From assembly GCA_026398895.1 (NCBI GenBank), contig JAPLRZ010000060.1:35813-99812 (forward strand): a stretch of DNA of 64,000 nt. Direction: 5' to 3'. The translations under genes were made by a program, and so were the position numbers. Positions 27,695 through 37,352 of this stretch are shown here, one piece after another. Each line of letters starts with the position of its first letter. Positions within the stretch are counted from its first letter, which is position 1. Below the pieces are notes generated by a model. That model saw nothing but the letters and a program-made list of their open reading frames with translations, was not told the origin of the DNA and ran no database searches. Source of the stretch: Methylococcales bacterium (GTDB taxonomy: Bacteria > Pseudomonadota > Gammaproteobacteria > Methylococcales > Methylomonadaceae).

Positions 27695-30220
27695 TTACCA
27701 GCAGAAAAAATCGTAAGAATGCAGTTCTGTTTCACCGTAAGCTAACATTTTTTCTAAATAACTTGCAGAATCTTTTAAACCCTCGTTATCACAAAGTTGT
27801 TTTAATTCTATTAACCGTTTAGCAAATTTTTGTCCATTACCACGCACTTGCGGTAAAACGTGTTGTAATATGGCTAAATCCAAGGCTTTAAAATCATCAC
27901 AGCCAAAAAAGCGCATTAACGAACTGGCTTGAGCGCAATATTGACGAATAATAATTTCTTTACGCTGACTAATACTTAATGGACGACCATTTTCTAAACT
28001 GGGATTAGATAATATTTGCCGCACTTTATTAAAAATAATACTTTCTTCATCAGTAAAAGTCGGAAATCCTTGCACTAAACCAAATAGTTTATTCATTTCC
28101 AAGGCGGATAATGGCAAGGCGATTTCTTTTTCTAATGAGGTATCGTGATCGTCTTGTAATGCGCTATTCGCTTCCATGACTAATACGGGCGCACGGTCAA
28201 CGACACGCGGACTTAATGGTTCGGTTGTGCCGTCATAGTTAATTGTCGCTAGAAAACGTAATACCGATGGCACAGGCAGGGTATCTTGACCTAAACGTAA
28301 TACTCTATCACCTTCACCATCTGCCATTGCCATAAAGGCTGACCAATAATGTTCAATTGGACTTAAATTAGCTTCATCCAATAATACATAAGCCATTGCT
28401 TGTTCATCTTTTTTAGTTTCCAGACTCAAGGCTTCAATAAACGCATATAACCCCGTATTCGCGGATTGGAAACGATTAGATAATGGGTTATAAAAACCAA
28501 TTAAATCTTTTTGTGATGTCCAGCCGCGTGCCACTGATACTTCTTGTAAACGAGGTTGTAATTGTTGTGATTCGATAATTAACCGTGCTAAAGATGTTTT
28601 ACCAACCCCAGGTAATCCAGCCAAAAAAGTAATAAACGATTGTTGGGTAGATATTAATAAGTTAGCAACTTGCCATGAATCAAAATAACGTCCTTTTAAG
28701 CGTAGATTATGCTTTACCGTTTCCACTACTAAGCGTTGTTGTTCCAATATATCAACATGAGCAAGAGGCTTTATTTCAACAAACACGCTTCTATTTTTTT
28801 CGGTTTTATTAATAAAAAAAGAACCGTTAATGTGTTCTACAAACGGCTTTAATTCTATTAACTTGGTGCGTAACTCATCTTCTGTTTTATCACGCTCAAG
28901 TTTTAATTTTTTTGTTGTTTCTATAATAGATGAGTTTTCCTTTTCATAATGCTTATAGATAACTTTACCTTCTTCGATTCTTTTATTGATCTCATCCAAT
29001 TCAGCCGACAAATTGAGACGTTCAACAATTTCACTCAGTTGTTTTTCTTTTTCTACGATAGTTTGATCCAATAATTGTACCTTTTCATTACGTTCCGCAA
29101 CGGCATGATCTAAAACTACATCTTGATTAGCTTCTTTTCGTTTACGTTCTACGTCAGCACTGAGTTCTTTTAACTCTTTATCTTTTTCTTTTAACCGCTG
29201 CTCTATCAAAAAGATTCTTTCTTCTCTGTCATTAATATCTTTGTTTTTTTCCGTCAGAATTTCTTCACGCAGATGTTTTAATAATTGAGGGCGTTTTTGA
29301 GAGATAAAGTTTTGGATAAGCTGTTCGCCATAATTACTTTTTAAAAACGTTTCAATATTATCTTGTATCTCTTTTTGCTCATTATAAACATTGTCGGCAA
29401 TTTTTGATAATTGCGCTAATCGGCTTTTATTGAGTTCTTCGCTGAATTTTGCATGATTACTTGCCAATTGTTTAAAGATATTCCAGTTTTCTCTATTGAA
29501 TGGCGTTGTCCCTATTTCGCCTGCTAGTTTAGAGCAATAGCGAACAATTTCTTCATCTGAGGCATAATCGTAATAATCGGCTTGATTAATAAACTCATGA
29601 AAATTTAAAAACAGAAAATGATAGGGTCTATTATCAATTAAAAAACTAAAGCCACTTTTAGCAAAGTTTTCATTATTAATTTTAAATAGCTGTCCTAAGC
29701 TCATTTCATAGGATTTTAATAAGGGTTTGTCGGTCAGTAATTCTAAATAAAATCCTAAATCCTCTTCTTTGTATTCCCAAGCAAAAGGTCCAAAACAATC
29801 TCCCGCTTTGTTTTGAATAAAAATATATTCAGTGCTGGGGTATACTCCTTCAAAGTAGCGGGAGTTTTTGTCGGGTAATTCACCTTCGATAATTTCAATC
29901 AATTCACTAGGCTTTAGGCGTTCTGCTTTTGTACCTTGCGTTAAATACCGTGATGCTTCAGAGGGGTCAATATTTTCGCTGATATAATCAGAGGGTTTTA
30001 TTGGGCTGCGAAATATTTGCCACTTTTTAAATTTTTCATCAAGGGTTTGATAACCAGTGGTGACAAATACCCTATTGGTACGGCAGAAATTATCGGCATT
30101 CAATTCTTTTAATTCGCGATCAATAATTTCAGCAACTGGTCTAATGTTACCTTGATCTGGATTGACTTTTGAATGTAGCTTAAAGGCTAAAATGCTACGT
30201 TCTTCTTTGGGAATATTCAT
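27695..30220 (-). CDS. McrB-like AAA+ ATPase with long coiled coil
   Basis: In the 841-residue protein, residues 1-250 form an N-terminal domain not recognised here. Residues about 260-455 are a long Glu/Lys-rich coiled coil. The AAA+ module follows, with Walker A GLPGVGKTS (about 535-543), an McrB-like SVARGWTSQKDLIGFYNPL, and Walker B YVLLDEAN (about 611-618). The GTP-specific McrB signature (MNxxDR) is replaced by ATINYDGTTEPLSPRVVDRA, so ATP is the likelier fuel. With the downstream DUF2357 nuclease it resembles coiled-coil nuclease tandem (CoCoNuT-like) systems related to McrBC. A defence role is inferred. Confidence 0.78.
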   Translation of the reverse strand: MNIPKEERSILAFKLHSKVNPDQGNIRPVAEIIDRELKELNADNFCRTNRVFVTTGYQTLDEKFKKWQIFRSPIKPSDYISENIDPSEASRYLTQGTKAERLKPSELIEIIEGELPDKNSRYFEGVYPSTEYIFIQNKAGDCFGPFAWEYKEEDLGFYLELLTDKPLLKSYEMSLGQLFKINNENFAKSGFSFLIDNRPYHFLFLNFHEFINQADYYDYASDEEIVRYCSKLAGEIGTTPFNRENWNIFKQLASNHAKFSEELNKSRLAQLSKIADNVYNEQKEIQDNIETFLKSNYGEQLIQNFISQKRPQLLKHLREEILTEKNKDINDREERIFLIEQRLKEKDKELKELSADVERKRKEANQDVVLDHAVAERNEKVQLLDQTIVEKEKQLSEIVERLNLSAELDEINKRIEEGKVIYKHYEKENSSIIETTKKLKLERDKTEDELRTKLIELKPFVEHINGSFFINKTEKNRSVFVEIKPLAHVDILEQQRLVVETVKHNLRLKGRYFDSWQVANLLISTQQSFITFLAGLPGVGKTSLARLIIESQQLQPRLQEVSVARGWTSQKDLIGFYNPLSNRFQSANTGLYAFIEALSLETKKDEQAMAYVLLDEANLSPIEHYWSAFMAMADGEGDRVLRLGQDTLPVPSVLRFLATINYDGTTEPLSPRVVDRAPVLVMEANSALQDDHDTSLEKEIALPLSALEMNKLFGLVQGFPTFTDEESIIFNKVRQILSNPSLENGRPLSISQRKEIIIRQYCAQASSLMRFFGCDDFKALDLAILQHVLPQVRGNGQKFAKRLIELKQLCDNEGLKDSASYLEKMLAYGETELHSYDFFCW

Positions 30221-30351
30221 TGAGACTCCTGTATTTTGTTAAAATAGTGCTGGTTTTATTGTATAATTTGCGCAGTGATTAAAAAATCAATCAACTGTTA
30301 ATGGCAAAGTGAAAAGCACATGGCTGTGAGCCTCGCGCCTTTCCCTAAAGG

Positions 30352-30618
30352 TTATTTAGTCGGATTCAATCGATAAATAACTGTGATTTGTCCAATCGAT
30401 TGAATGAGTTCTGCCCCTGTACTGGCGCAAATTTTTTCGCTGATTAACGGGCGTTCGTCACGCTCGGCGCGTATTTTTATTTTAATCAGTTCATGGTGAT
30501 CCAGTGCAAGCTCAATTTCAGCTAATACAGCATCGGTTAGCCCAGACTGACCAATCATTACTACAGGTTTTAAACTATGCGCTTCGGACTTTAGTTTTTT
30601 CTTATCGACTGCTTTCAC
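30352..30618 (-). CDS. yhbY: Ribosome-associated RNA-binding protein YhbY
   Basis: The 88-residue CRS1/YhbY-domain protein has LKSEAHSLKPVVMIGQSGLT, the KIKIRAERDER segment and a GQITVIYRLNP C terminus. Known role: binds pre-50S particles and assists ribosome assembly. It is divergent from rlmE, 50 bp apart, the same arrangement as in E. coli. Confidence 0.95.
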   Translation of the reverse strand: MKAVDKKKLKSEAHSLKPVVMIGQSGLTDAVLAEIELALDHHELIKIKIRAERDERPLISEKICASTGAELIQSIGQITVIYRLNPTK

Positions 30619-30668
30619 GTTTTATTCTCAAAATCAAAAACTTAATTCTACACTAAAAATAAGGCGTT

Positions 30669-31286
30669 ATGGCACGAACTAAAAGCAGTAATCAATGGAT
30701 GCAGGAACATTTTGATGATGAATATGTCAAATTAGCTAAGGCGCAAGGCTATCGGTCACGCGCAGTATTCAAATTGTCGGAGATTCAAGAAAAAGATTCT
30801 CTCATTAAAGCAGGTATGAATATTGTTGATTTGGGTGCAGCACCTGGTGGTTGGTCACAGTATGCGAAACAACGCTTAGGCAAAGGCAATAAATTGGTCG
30901 CGCTGGATATTTTACCGATGGATGCGATTGAGGGCGTAGATTTTATTCAAGGTGATTTTCTTGAGCAAGCAGTCATAGATCAATTAGTTAGCGTATTGGA
31001 TGGTCTGCCTGTGCATTTAGTATTATCAGATATGGCACCGAATATGAGCGGTAATAAAGCGGTGGATCAGCCCCGTTCGATGTATTTATGTGAATTAGCA
31101 CTAGACACAGCTAAGAGCATTTTGGCAAAAAACGGTGGATTTTTAGTGAAAGTTTTTCAGGGCGAAGGCTTTGAAGATTTTCATCGTGAGGTGCAAAATC
31201 ATTTCACAAAAGTAATCATTAGAAAGCCAAAAGCATCCAGACCGCGCAGTAATGAAGTATATATTTTAGCAAAGGGCTTTAAATAA
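30669..31286 (+). CDS. rlmE: 23S rRNA (uridine-2'-O)-methyltransferase
   Basis: Also called FtsJ/RrmJ. It methylates U2552 in the A loop of 23S rRNA at a late stage of 50S assembly. The 205-residue protein has [20 protein letters not shown], the SAM motif [14 protein letters not shown], and the K-D-K-E catalytic set (K in RAVFK, D in VLSDMAPN, K in [10 protein letters not shown] in RPRSNEVY). It precedes ftsH as in E. coli. Confidence 0.97.
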   Translation: MARTKSSNQWMQEHFDDEYVKLAKAQGYRSRAVFKLSEIQEKDSLIKAGMNIVDLGAAPGGWSQYAKQRLGKGNKLVALDILPMDAIEGVDFIQGDFLEQAVIDQLVSVLDGLPVHLVLSDMAPNMSGNKAVDQPRSMYLCELALDTAKSILAKNGGFLVKVFQGEGFEDFHREVQNHFTKVIIRKPKASRPRSNEVYILAKGFK

Positions 31287-31380
31287 TCTTTATTAAGCCT
31301 TATATTCACGGAACTGATGGGATTTACTTGGTTTTTAGTGAGTTCCTCTCATAAATAACGACGGTCAGGGTGTTGTCACC

Positions 31381-31389
31381 TGATATAAT
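31381..31389 (+). promoter_or_regulatory. Extended -10 promoter upstream of ftsH
   Basis: TGATATAAT is a perfect extended -10 element, 48 bp before the ftsH start. No good -35 hexamer is present, which extended -10 promoters do not need. Confidence 0.5.
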
Positions 31390-31436
31390 TGCTCAGTTTT
31401 TTAAACCGAGAGATGTTCAAAGCCTAGGGCGTGTAA

Positions 31437-33359
31437 ATGAACGATATGATAAAAAATATAATCCTATGGGGTGTCATTGCGGTTGTCTTGATGCTTCTCT
31501 TTAGCGGTGTAAGTTCTCAAAAAGAACGTGTTGATTCGTCGTTGTCCTACTCTGAATTTATCGATTCAGTAAAGGCAGGACAGGTTCAACAAGTTACTAT
31601 TGATGAGCATATCATTAAAGCTAAAATGCAGGATGGTCGACAACTTAAAACCTACGCGCCCAATGATCCGCATCTAGTCGATGATTTACTAGCAAATGGC
31701 GTTGAAACTAAGGCTGTTCCGCCTGAGCAACCGTCTATGTTAATGCAGTTATTGGTGTCTTTTGGTCCGATGCTGTTACTGATTGCCGTTTGGGTATTCT
31801 TCATGCGTCAAATGAACGGCGGCGGTGCAGGTGGTCGTGGCGCGATGAGTTTTGGTAAAAGCAAAGCGCGTATGCTGGAAGAAGATCAAATTAAAATCAC
31901 CTTTGCCGATGTCGCAGGTTGTGACGAAGCCAAAGAAGAAGTGGTGGAAATGGTCGATTTCTTGAAAGACCCCGCTAAATATCAACGTTTGGGCGGCAAG
32001 ATTCCCAGAGGTGCGTTGATGGTAGGTCCTCCTGGTACAGGTAAAACACTGTTGGCTAGAGCTATTGCAGGTGAAGCTAAAGTCCCATTTTTTACTATTT
32101 CTGGTTCGGATTTTGTGGAGATGTTTGTCGGTGTTGGTGCATCACGCGTGCGTGATATGTTTGAAACCGCCAAAAAACACGCGCCTTGTATTATTTTCAT
32201 CGATGAAATCGATGCAGTCGGACGGCAACGTGGCGCAGGTTTAGGTGGCGGTAACGATGAGCGTGAACAAACGTTAAACCAATTATTAGTCGAAATGGAT
32301 GGCTTTGAAGGTAACGAAGGCATTATTGTTATTGCAGCGACTAACCGTGCCGATGTCTTAGACAAAGCGTTACTCAGACCAGGTCGATTTGATCGCCAAG
32401 TCACTGTGGGCTTACCTGATGTGCGCGGACGTGAACAAATTCTTAAAGTTCACATGAAAAAAGTTCCTTCAGATGATGATGTCGAAGTGAAATATATCGC
32501 CCAAGGTACACCTGGTTTTTCAGGTGCCGATTTGGCGAATCTTATTAATGAAGCGGCTTTATTGGCGGCGCGTATGAACAAGCGTGTTGTCAACATGGCG
32601 GATTTAGAAAAAGCCAAAGATAAACTCATCATGGGTGTGGAAAGACACACAATGGTGATGGGCGAGAAAGAAAAGAAAATGACGGCTTACCATGAAGCTG
32701 GTCATGCGATTGTTGGTAAATTAGTGCCTGAACATGATCCTGTTTATAAGGTCAGTATTATGCCCAGAGGTCGTGCGCTGGGTGTCACCATGTTCTTGCC
32801 TGAGCGCGATCAATACAGTGCTAGCAAACAAAAATTAGACAGCATGATTTCCAGTTTATACGGCGGTCGTATTGCAGAAGACGTGGTATTTGGCTGGGAA
32901 CAAGTCAGTACAGGTGCATCTAACGATATTGAACGTGCGACTGAATTGGCACGAAATATGGTCACTAAATGGGGCTTTTCACAACGCTTAGGACCGCTTT
33001 CTTACAGTGAAGAAGAGGGTGAAGTGTTTTTGGGTCGTTCAGTCACTCAACATAAATCTGTTGCCGAAGAAACATCACACAGTATTGACGAAGAAATTCG
33101 CTCATTTATTGATCGCAATTACGAACGTGCGGAAAGACTCATCAAAGAAAATATTGATATTCTCCACGCAATGGCGGAAGCCTTAATGAAGTATGAGACT
33201 ATCGACAAACATCAAATTGATGATTTAATGGCGCGTAAACCCGTCCGTGATCCACAAGGCTGGGATGACAAACCGCCTCGTGATGGTGTTAATGTCGATG
33301 AAATTAAACTAGATAAACAATCTGATACATCAATTGGTAAAACAGCAGAGCAAAGCTAA
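31437..33359 (+). CDS. ftsH: ATP-dependent membrane zinc metalloprotease FtsH
   Basis: The 640-residue inner-membrane protease degrades sigma-32, LpxC and damaged membrane proteins. Two transmembrane segments (about 5-24 and 100-123) flank a periplasmic domain. The AAA module has Walker [10 protein letters not shown], Walker [12 protein letters not shown] and the second region of homology [20 protein letters not shown]. The zinc site is HEAGH. The start gives the usual [11 protein letters not shown] leader. glmM follows after a terminator, and the commonly intervening folP is absent. Confidence 0.98.
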   Translation: MNDMIKNIILWGVIAVVLMLLFSGVSSQKERVDSSLSYSEFIDSVKAGQVQQVTIDEHIIKAKMQDGRQLKTYAPNDPHLVDDLLANGVETKAVPPEQPSMLMQLLVSFGPMLLLIAVWVFFMRQMNGGGAGGRGAMSFGKSKARMLEEDQIKITFADVAGCDEAKEEVVEMVDFLKDPAKYQRLGGKIPRGALMVGPPGTGKTLLARAIAGEAKVPFFTISGSDFVEMFVGVGASRVRDMFETAKKHAPCIIFIDEIDAVGRQRGAGLGGGNDEREQTLNQLLVEMDGFEGNEGIIVIAATNRADVLDKALLRPGRFDRQVTVGLPDVRGREQILKVHMKKVPSDDDVEVKYIAQGTPGFSGADLANLINEAALLAARMNKRVVNMADLEKAKDKLIMGVERHTMVMGEKEKKMTAYHEAGHAIVGKLVPEHDPVYKVSIMPRGRALGVTMFLPERDQYSASKQKLDSMISSLYGGRIAEDVVFGWEQVSTGASNDIERATELARNMVTKWGFSQRLGPLSYSEEEGEVFLGRSVTQHKSVAEETSHSIDEEIRSFIDRNYERAERLIKENIDILHAMAEALMKYETIDKHQIDDLMARKPVRDPQGWDDKPPRDGVNVDEIKLDKQSDTSIGKTAEQS

Positions 33360-33381
33360 ACAGTATCAGAACAAACCCCAT

Positions 33382-33411
33382 AAAGGAGAAACGTAATGTT
33401 TCTCCTTTTTT
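33382..33411 (+). terminator. Rho-independent terminator after ftsH
   Basis: AAAGGAGAAAC pairs with GTTTCTCCTTT across GTAAT and runs into TTTTTT. Confidence 0.85.
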
Positions 33412-33441
33412 GTGTCTATTCAATTTTTAGGTTCTAACATT

Positions 33442-34782
33442 ATGACAAAAAAATATTTTGGTACCGACGGTATTCGCGGCAAAGTCGGCGAAAGCCCAAT
33501 AACGGCTGATTTCTTATTAAAATTAGGCTGGGCAGCAGGGCGAGTGTTTGCAAAGGAAGGTAATGGTTTTGTATTGGTGGGCAAAGATACGCGTATTTCT
33601 GGTTATATGTTTGAATCCGCCTTAGAAGCTGGTTTGACTGCGGCTGGCGTAGATACTCGTTTATTAGGTCCTATGCCTACCCCTGGTATTGCTTATTTAA
33701 CGCGTACTTTAAGAGCTAAAACAGGCATAGTCATCAGTGCTTCACACAATCCTTATTACGATAACGGTATTAAATTTTTTTCCGTTGAGGGTACAAAACT
33801 ACCCGATGACATAGAAGAAAAAATAGAGTATTACATTGATTCACCGATGACAACGGTAGAATCTGCACAATTAGGTAAAGCAAAACGTATAGGTGATGCC
33901 GCAGGTCGTTATATTGAATTTTGCAAAGCTAGCGTACCGACACGGTTAGATTTTAGTGGGCTAAAAATTGTCGTTGATTGTGCCAATGGCGCGACTTATC
34001 ACATTGCTCCTCATGTATTCAGCGAAATTGGCGCAACAGTTATTTCCATTGGTGTAGAACCCAATGGATTGAATATTAATGAGGAGTGTGGAGCGACCAG
34101 CCCAGCAAAATTAGTTGCCGCTGTACTGCAACACCAAGCCGATATAGGTATTGCCTTAGATGGTGATGGCGATAGACTCATCATGGTTGACCACAAAGGC
34201 GAAATAGTCGATGGTGATGAACTTATTTACATTATTGCTAAATCACGACTAGAAGCAGGGCAGATGTTAGGACCTGTGGTTGGCACATTAATGACCAATT
34301 TAGGCATGGAGCATGGCTTAAAACACCTAGGCATCGATCTACTGAGATCCAACGTCGGTGATCGTTATGTGATGGAGATGTTGACTGAACATAAAGGCAT
34401 TTTAGGTGGGGAAAACTCAGGACATATTATCTGCTTAGATAGAACCACCACAGGCGACGGTATTATTGCCGCCTTGCAAGTGATGGCAGAAATGGAATGC
34501 ACAGGTAAAAGTCTGTATGAATTAAAATCGGGGATGCAAAAATATCCGCAAATTTTAATCAATATTAAAACCACGAAAAAAATCAATATCAGCACCAATG
34601 AATTCATTCAACGATCAGTGCGAGCGGTTGAACAACAACTAGGCAACACAGGACGCGTGCTATTAAGAGCCTCAGGCACAGAGCCGTTAATTCGTGTCAT
34701 GGTAGAAGGCGAGCAGGATGAACTGGTCAGAAATTCTGCAAACCAAATCGCCGATGATGTCAGAAAAGCAATGGAAGCTTGA
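33442..34782 (+). CDS. glmM: Phosphoglucosamine mutase
   Basis: It converts glucosamine 6-phosphate to glucosamine 1-phosphate for UDP-GlcNAc, the precursor of peptidoglycan and LPS. The start at 33442 ([16 protein letters not shown]) gives the usual length of 446 residues; an upstream start at 33412 adds ten residues from the terminator tail. The phospho-serine loop is [19 protein letters not shown], the metal loop DGDGDR, the sugar loop GGENSGH, and the phosphate site [12 protein letters not shown]. The ftsH-glmM adjacency is conserved in gammaproteobacteria. Confidence 0.97.
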   Translation: MTKKYFGTDGIRGKVGESPITADFLLKLGWAAGRVFAKEGNGFVLVGKDTRISGYMFESALEAGLTAAGVDTRLLGPMPTPGIAYLTRTLRAKTGIVISASHNPYYDNGIKFFSVEGTKLPDDIEEKIEYYIDSPMTTVESAQLGKAKRIGDAAGRYIEFCKASVPTRLDFSGLKIVVDCANGATYHIAPHVFSEIGATVISIGVEPNGLNINEECGATSPAKLVAAVLQHQADIGIALDGDGDRLIMVDHKGEIVDGDELIYIIAKSRLEAGQMLGPVVGTLMTNLGMEHGLKHLGIDLLRSNVGDRYVMEMLTEHKGILGGENSGHIICLDRTTTGDGIIAALQVMAEMECTGKSLYELKSGMQKYPQILINIKTTKKINISTNEFIQRSVRAVEQQLGNTGRVLLRASGTEPLIRVMVEGEQDELVRNSANQIADDVRKAMEA

Positions 34783-34839
34783 ACAAAAAGCTATTAGCCT
34801 ATATGATATGCGATTTTATTCTATGTGGGAGCAATCATA

Positions 34840-35592
34840 ATGCGTCGATCTTTAGTTATCGGAAATTGGAAAATGAATGGCACTCTTGCCAGTGCAGAGT
34901 TGCTTGCCCAAGGCATTATTGCTGGTTTAAGTGCGGATATTGGCGACATAGCTGTTTGTGTTCCCTACGTTTATTTAGCGCGTGTTAGCGAGGTGATTAA
35001 AGGCAGTCGTTTAGCACTAGGCTCACAAAATATTGCCGATAAAGCTTCAGGTGCTTACACAGGTGAAATTTCAGCCACTATGCTGAAAGAGTTCAACTGC
35101 CAGTATGCCTTGGTAGGACATTCAGAAAGACGTAGTTATTACGGCGATACTGACGCATCAGTAGCCGCACGTTTTTGCCAAGCACAAGAACAAAGCATTA
35201 TCCCTGTGTTATGTGTCGGCGAAACACTAGAACAACGCGAACAAGAGCAAACTTTCGCCGTTATTGACCAACAACTGAATGCAGTTATCGATGTGGCGGG
35301 AATCGCGGCTTTCAATAACGCAGTGATTGCCTACGAACCTGTTTGGGCAATTGGCACAGGAAAAACCGCAACCGACGAACAAGCGCAGGAAGTGCATCAC
35401 TACATTCGTCAATTTATTGCGGCAAAAAATCAAACTATCGCCGATAAAATCCAAATTTTATATGGTGGTAGCGCAAAACCAGACAATGCAAAAGGCTTAT
35501 TTGCCATGCCAGACATTGACGGTGGTTTAATAGGTGGGGCTTCGTTGGATGCGGAATCCTTTTTAGCGGTTTATCATTCAATTTCAGAGTAA
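34840..35592 (+). CDS. tpiA: Triosephosphate isomerase
   Basis: It interconverts dihydroxyacetone phosphate and glyceraldehyde 3-phosphate. The 250-residue TIM barrel has GNWKMNG with the catalytic Lys, VGHSERR with His, and AYEPVWAIGTGKTAT with Glu, plus ILYGGSAKPDNA at the phosphate site. The ATG at 34840 is preferred because GGGAG lies 9 bp upstream; the GTG at 34825 overlaps that site. secG follows 11 bp downstream. Confidence 0.97.
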   Translation: MRRSLVIGNWKMNGTLASAELLAQGIIAGLSADIGDIAVCVPYVYLARVSEVIKGSRLALGSQNIADKASGAYTGEISATMLKEFNCQYALVGHSERRSYYGDTDASVAARFCQAQEQSIIPVLCVGETLEQREQEQTFAVIDQQLNAVIDVAGIAAFNNAVIAYEPVWAIGTGKTATDEQAQEVHHYIRQFIAAKNQTIADKIQILYGGSAKPDNAKGLFAMPDIDGGLIGGASLDAESFLAVYHSISE

Positions 35593-35603
35593 TTTAGACT
35601 TTC

Positions 35604-36194
35604 ATGTATCAGGTAATTATTGTTATTCATGTGTTGTTGGGATTAGGCGTTATTGGTCTAGTCTTAATGCAACAAGGAAAAGGAGCGGATGCAGGAGCCG
35701 CTTTCGGTACGGGTTCTGCGGGTTCTGTGTTTGGTGCGCAAGGTGCAGCGTCATTTTTATCTCGCTCAACCGCTGTGTTGGCAACCTTATTTTTTTCCAC
35801 CAGTTTAGGACTTGCGGTGGTAAATGGTCACAGAGGTACTGAACATGACTTAATGAGCAGCCCTGCACCCGTTGAACAAAATAACTCAGGTCTTCCTTCC
35901 GTAGAAGGTGCAAAAACGCCAGAAATTAAACTACCTGTCGCCGCGCCTGATACCAAAGAAACCCCTATGCCTCAGTCTGCTGGTCAAGCTGTTGATACCT
36001 CAACGCCAAAAGCGATTGAAGAGGTAAAACCTACTGAGGTAGTAAAACCCGCTGAACAAGCTAAACCAATTGCAGAAAAAAAACCTGTTGAAGCCGCTGA
36101 GAAAAAGCCAGTTGTTACAGAACACAAAGCTGTTGCTAAAGATGACAAAAAAGCCGCTACCCATAAGGGTAAAGACGCTAAGAAAGATCACTAA
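35604..36194 (+). CDS. secG: SecG translocase subunit with an extended Lys/Pro/Ala tail
   Basis: SecG is the small membrane subunit of the SecYEG channel. Residues 1-78 are canonical: TM1 (VIIVIHVLLGLGVIGLVLMQ), the conserved GKGADAGAAFGTGSAGSVFG loop, and TM2 (STAVLATLFFSTSLGLAVV). The remaining ~115 residues are a hydrophilic tail ending in Lys-rich repeats (KPVEAAEKKPVV, KDDKKAATHKGKDAKKDH). E. coli SecG is about 110 residues, so the tail makes this one unusually long. The gene lies between tpiA and tRNA-Leu. Confidence 0.96.
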   Translation: MYQVIIVIHVLLGLGVIGLVLMQQGKGADAGAAFGTGSAGSVFGAQGAASFLSRSTAVLATLFFSTSLGLAVVNGHRGTEHDLMSSPAPVEQNNSGLPSVEGAKTPEIKLPVAAPDTKETPMPQSAGQAVDTSTPKAIEEVKPTEVVKPAEQAKPIAEKKPVEAAEKKPVVTEHKAVAKDDKKAATHKGKDAKKDH

Positions 36195-36200
36195 AACACC

Positions 36201-36287
36201 GCCGATGTGGTGAAATTGGTAGACACGCCATCTTGAGGGGGTGGTGACCGCAAGGTCATGCTGGTTCGAGTCCAGTCATCGGCACCA
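36201..36287 (+). tRNA. tRNA-Leu (anticodon GAG)
   Basis: The 87-nt class II tRNA has acceptor stem GCCGATG/CATCGGC, discriminator A and an encoded CCA. The anticodon stem CCATC/GGTGG has loop TTGAGGG (anticodon GAG), followed by a long variable arm and GGTTCGAGTCC in the T-arm. Position after secG matches E. coli leuU. Confidence 0.98.
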
Positions 36288-36321
36288 AATAAGCATTCAA
36301 TAGAATGCAAAGAAGTACACC

Positions 36322-36356
36322 AAACCCGCAAGCTGTAAGGCTTAGCGGGTTTTTTA
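36322..36356 (+). terminator. Terminator after tRNA-Leu
   Basis: AAACCCGC pairs with GCGGGTTT and is followed by TTTTTATT. The hairpin closely resembles the one after the tmRNA gene on the other strand (43944-43979). Confidence 0.9.
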
Positions 36357-36713
36357 TTGCCATTGAAGTTCGTTAAGATTCGTTGGTATTCGACAGGTTT
36401 TGCAGTAACTTTTAGTAGCAATAAAAAGTTAGTGCATAAATTAAGAGCGAGTTACTGAATGGTTTCACTATACGCAACGCAAAACCAGCGGATAACGACA
36501 GGCGGTTTAATGATGGTAGTCCCTACAACCCAATGCAGTTCCTGATTTTTCAACGAGTTAGCCGAATAGAGGCTAACAATAAAAATCCGCCTGATTCGTT
36601 AAGCCCATGGCCATTGCAGGGGTTCGATGTTGCCATTTTCCCTGTGTGCCGCACTTCGCCTGCAATGTAAATCCACGCTTGCTGACAGATACATTGCAGG
36701 CAACAATCGATCT
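36357..36713. other. 357-bp gap between tRNA-Leu and the TPR gene, with hairpins
   Basis: No gene was recognised. It holds GTTAGCC/GGCTAAC (36557-36577) and a perfect 12-bp inverted repeat (36658-36669 with 36690-36701, GCCTGCAATGTA). The latter lies just after the TPR gene and may end the minus-strand operon. No duplicate of the tRNA 3' end was seen, so nothing indicates an integrated element. Confidence 0.55.
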
Positions 36714-37322
36714 TTATAGCTTCGCTAAATAAGCTGTTGCTTCATAATGTTTAGGCAATCGGATTAACACTGCGCTATAGGCTTTTTTCGCGGAGTCTTT
36801 ATCGCCTAGCCACGCGTAAGCCCTTGCTAGATAAACAAACGCGGAGGTATCAGTGGGATAACGTTCGGTGAGTTCTTCGGCGTGTTTTTTCATCGCAGAC
36901 CAATCCTTTGCACCTTCTTCGGCAACAATTAGGCGTAAGTAAGCGGTATATTGATTGGGTGAGGTGTCTAATACTTGTTTAGCGTATTTTGCCGCTTCTT
37001 GCCAGCGTTGTTGTGCCAATAAAGGTAATGTTACTCCTAATGCAGCATCTAAAGATTTTGGATTTTTTTCCAAGGCTTCTTGGTAAAAATTAACTGACTC
37101 GTTGTATTGCCCTTGCAAATAACTGAGCCAGCCTTTGCGTAACTGCAATAATTGCGCATCTGCCCCTGTTTCAGAAACGCCACTCAGTGCTGACAGAGCT
37201 TCTGCATATTTTTTACTGGCTTCTAAGCCATAAGAGCTAGACCACGCGGCTTCATTGTCGGCATAAGCCCAAGAAGTCGTCAATAAACCAGCTAATAATA
37301 GTGCTAAAGGTATTTTTTTCAT
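36714..37322 (-). CDS. Exported tetratricopeptide-repeat protein
   Basis: The 202-residue protein has a signal peptide (MKKIPLALLLAGLLTTSWAYA) and at least four TPR-like helical pairs, for example GWLSYLQGQYNESVNFYQEA and YLARAYAWLGDKDSAKKAYS. TPR proteins mediate protein contacts, here presumably in the periplasm. It is the last gene of the minus-strand cluster after the outer-membrane barrel gene (30-bp gap). The partner is unknown, but the context suggests the barrel or the M23 fusion. Confidence 0.85.
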   Translation of the reverse strand: MKKIPLALLLAGLLTTSWAYADNEAAWSSSYGLEASKKYAEALSALSGVSETGADAQLLQLRKGWLSYLQGQYNESVNFYQEALEKNPKSLDAALGVTLPLLAQQRWQEAAKYAKQVLDTSPNQYTAYLRLIVAEEGAKDWSAMKKHAEELTERYPTDTSAFVYLARAYAWLGDKDSAKKAYSAVLIRLPKHYEATAYLAKL

Positions 37323-37352
37323 TGTATTTTTCCTATGAGTTGTGGGAGTGTT

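Noticed and set aside
36357..36713. Integrated element or attachment site after tRNA-Leu
   Set aside because: No copy of the tRNA 3' end and no integrase gene are present in the downstream gap.
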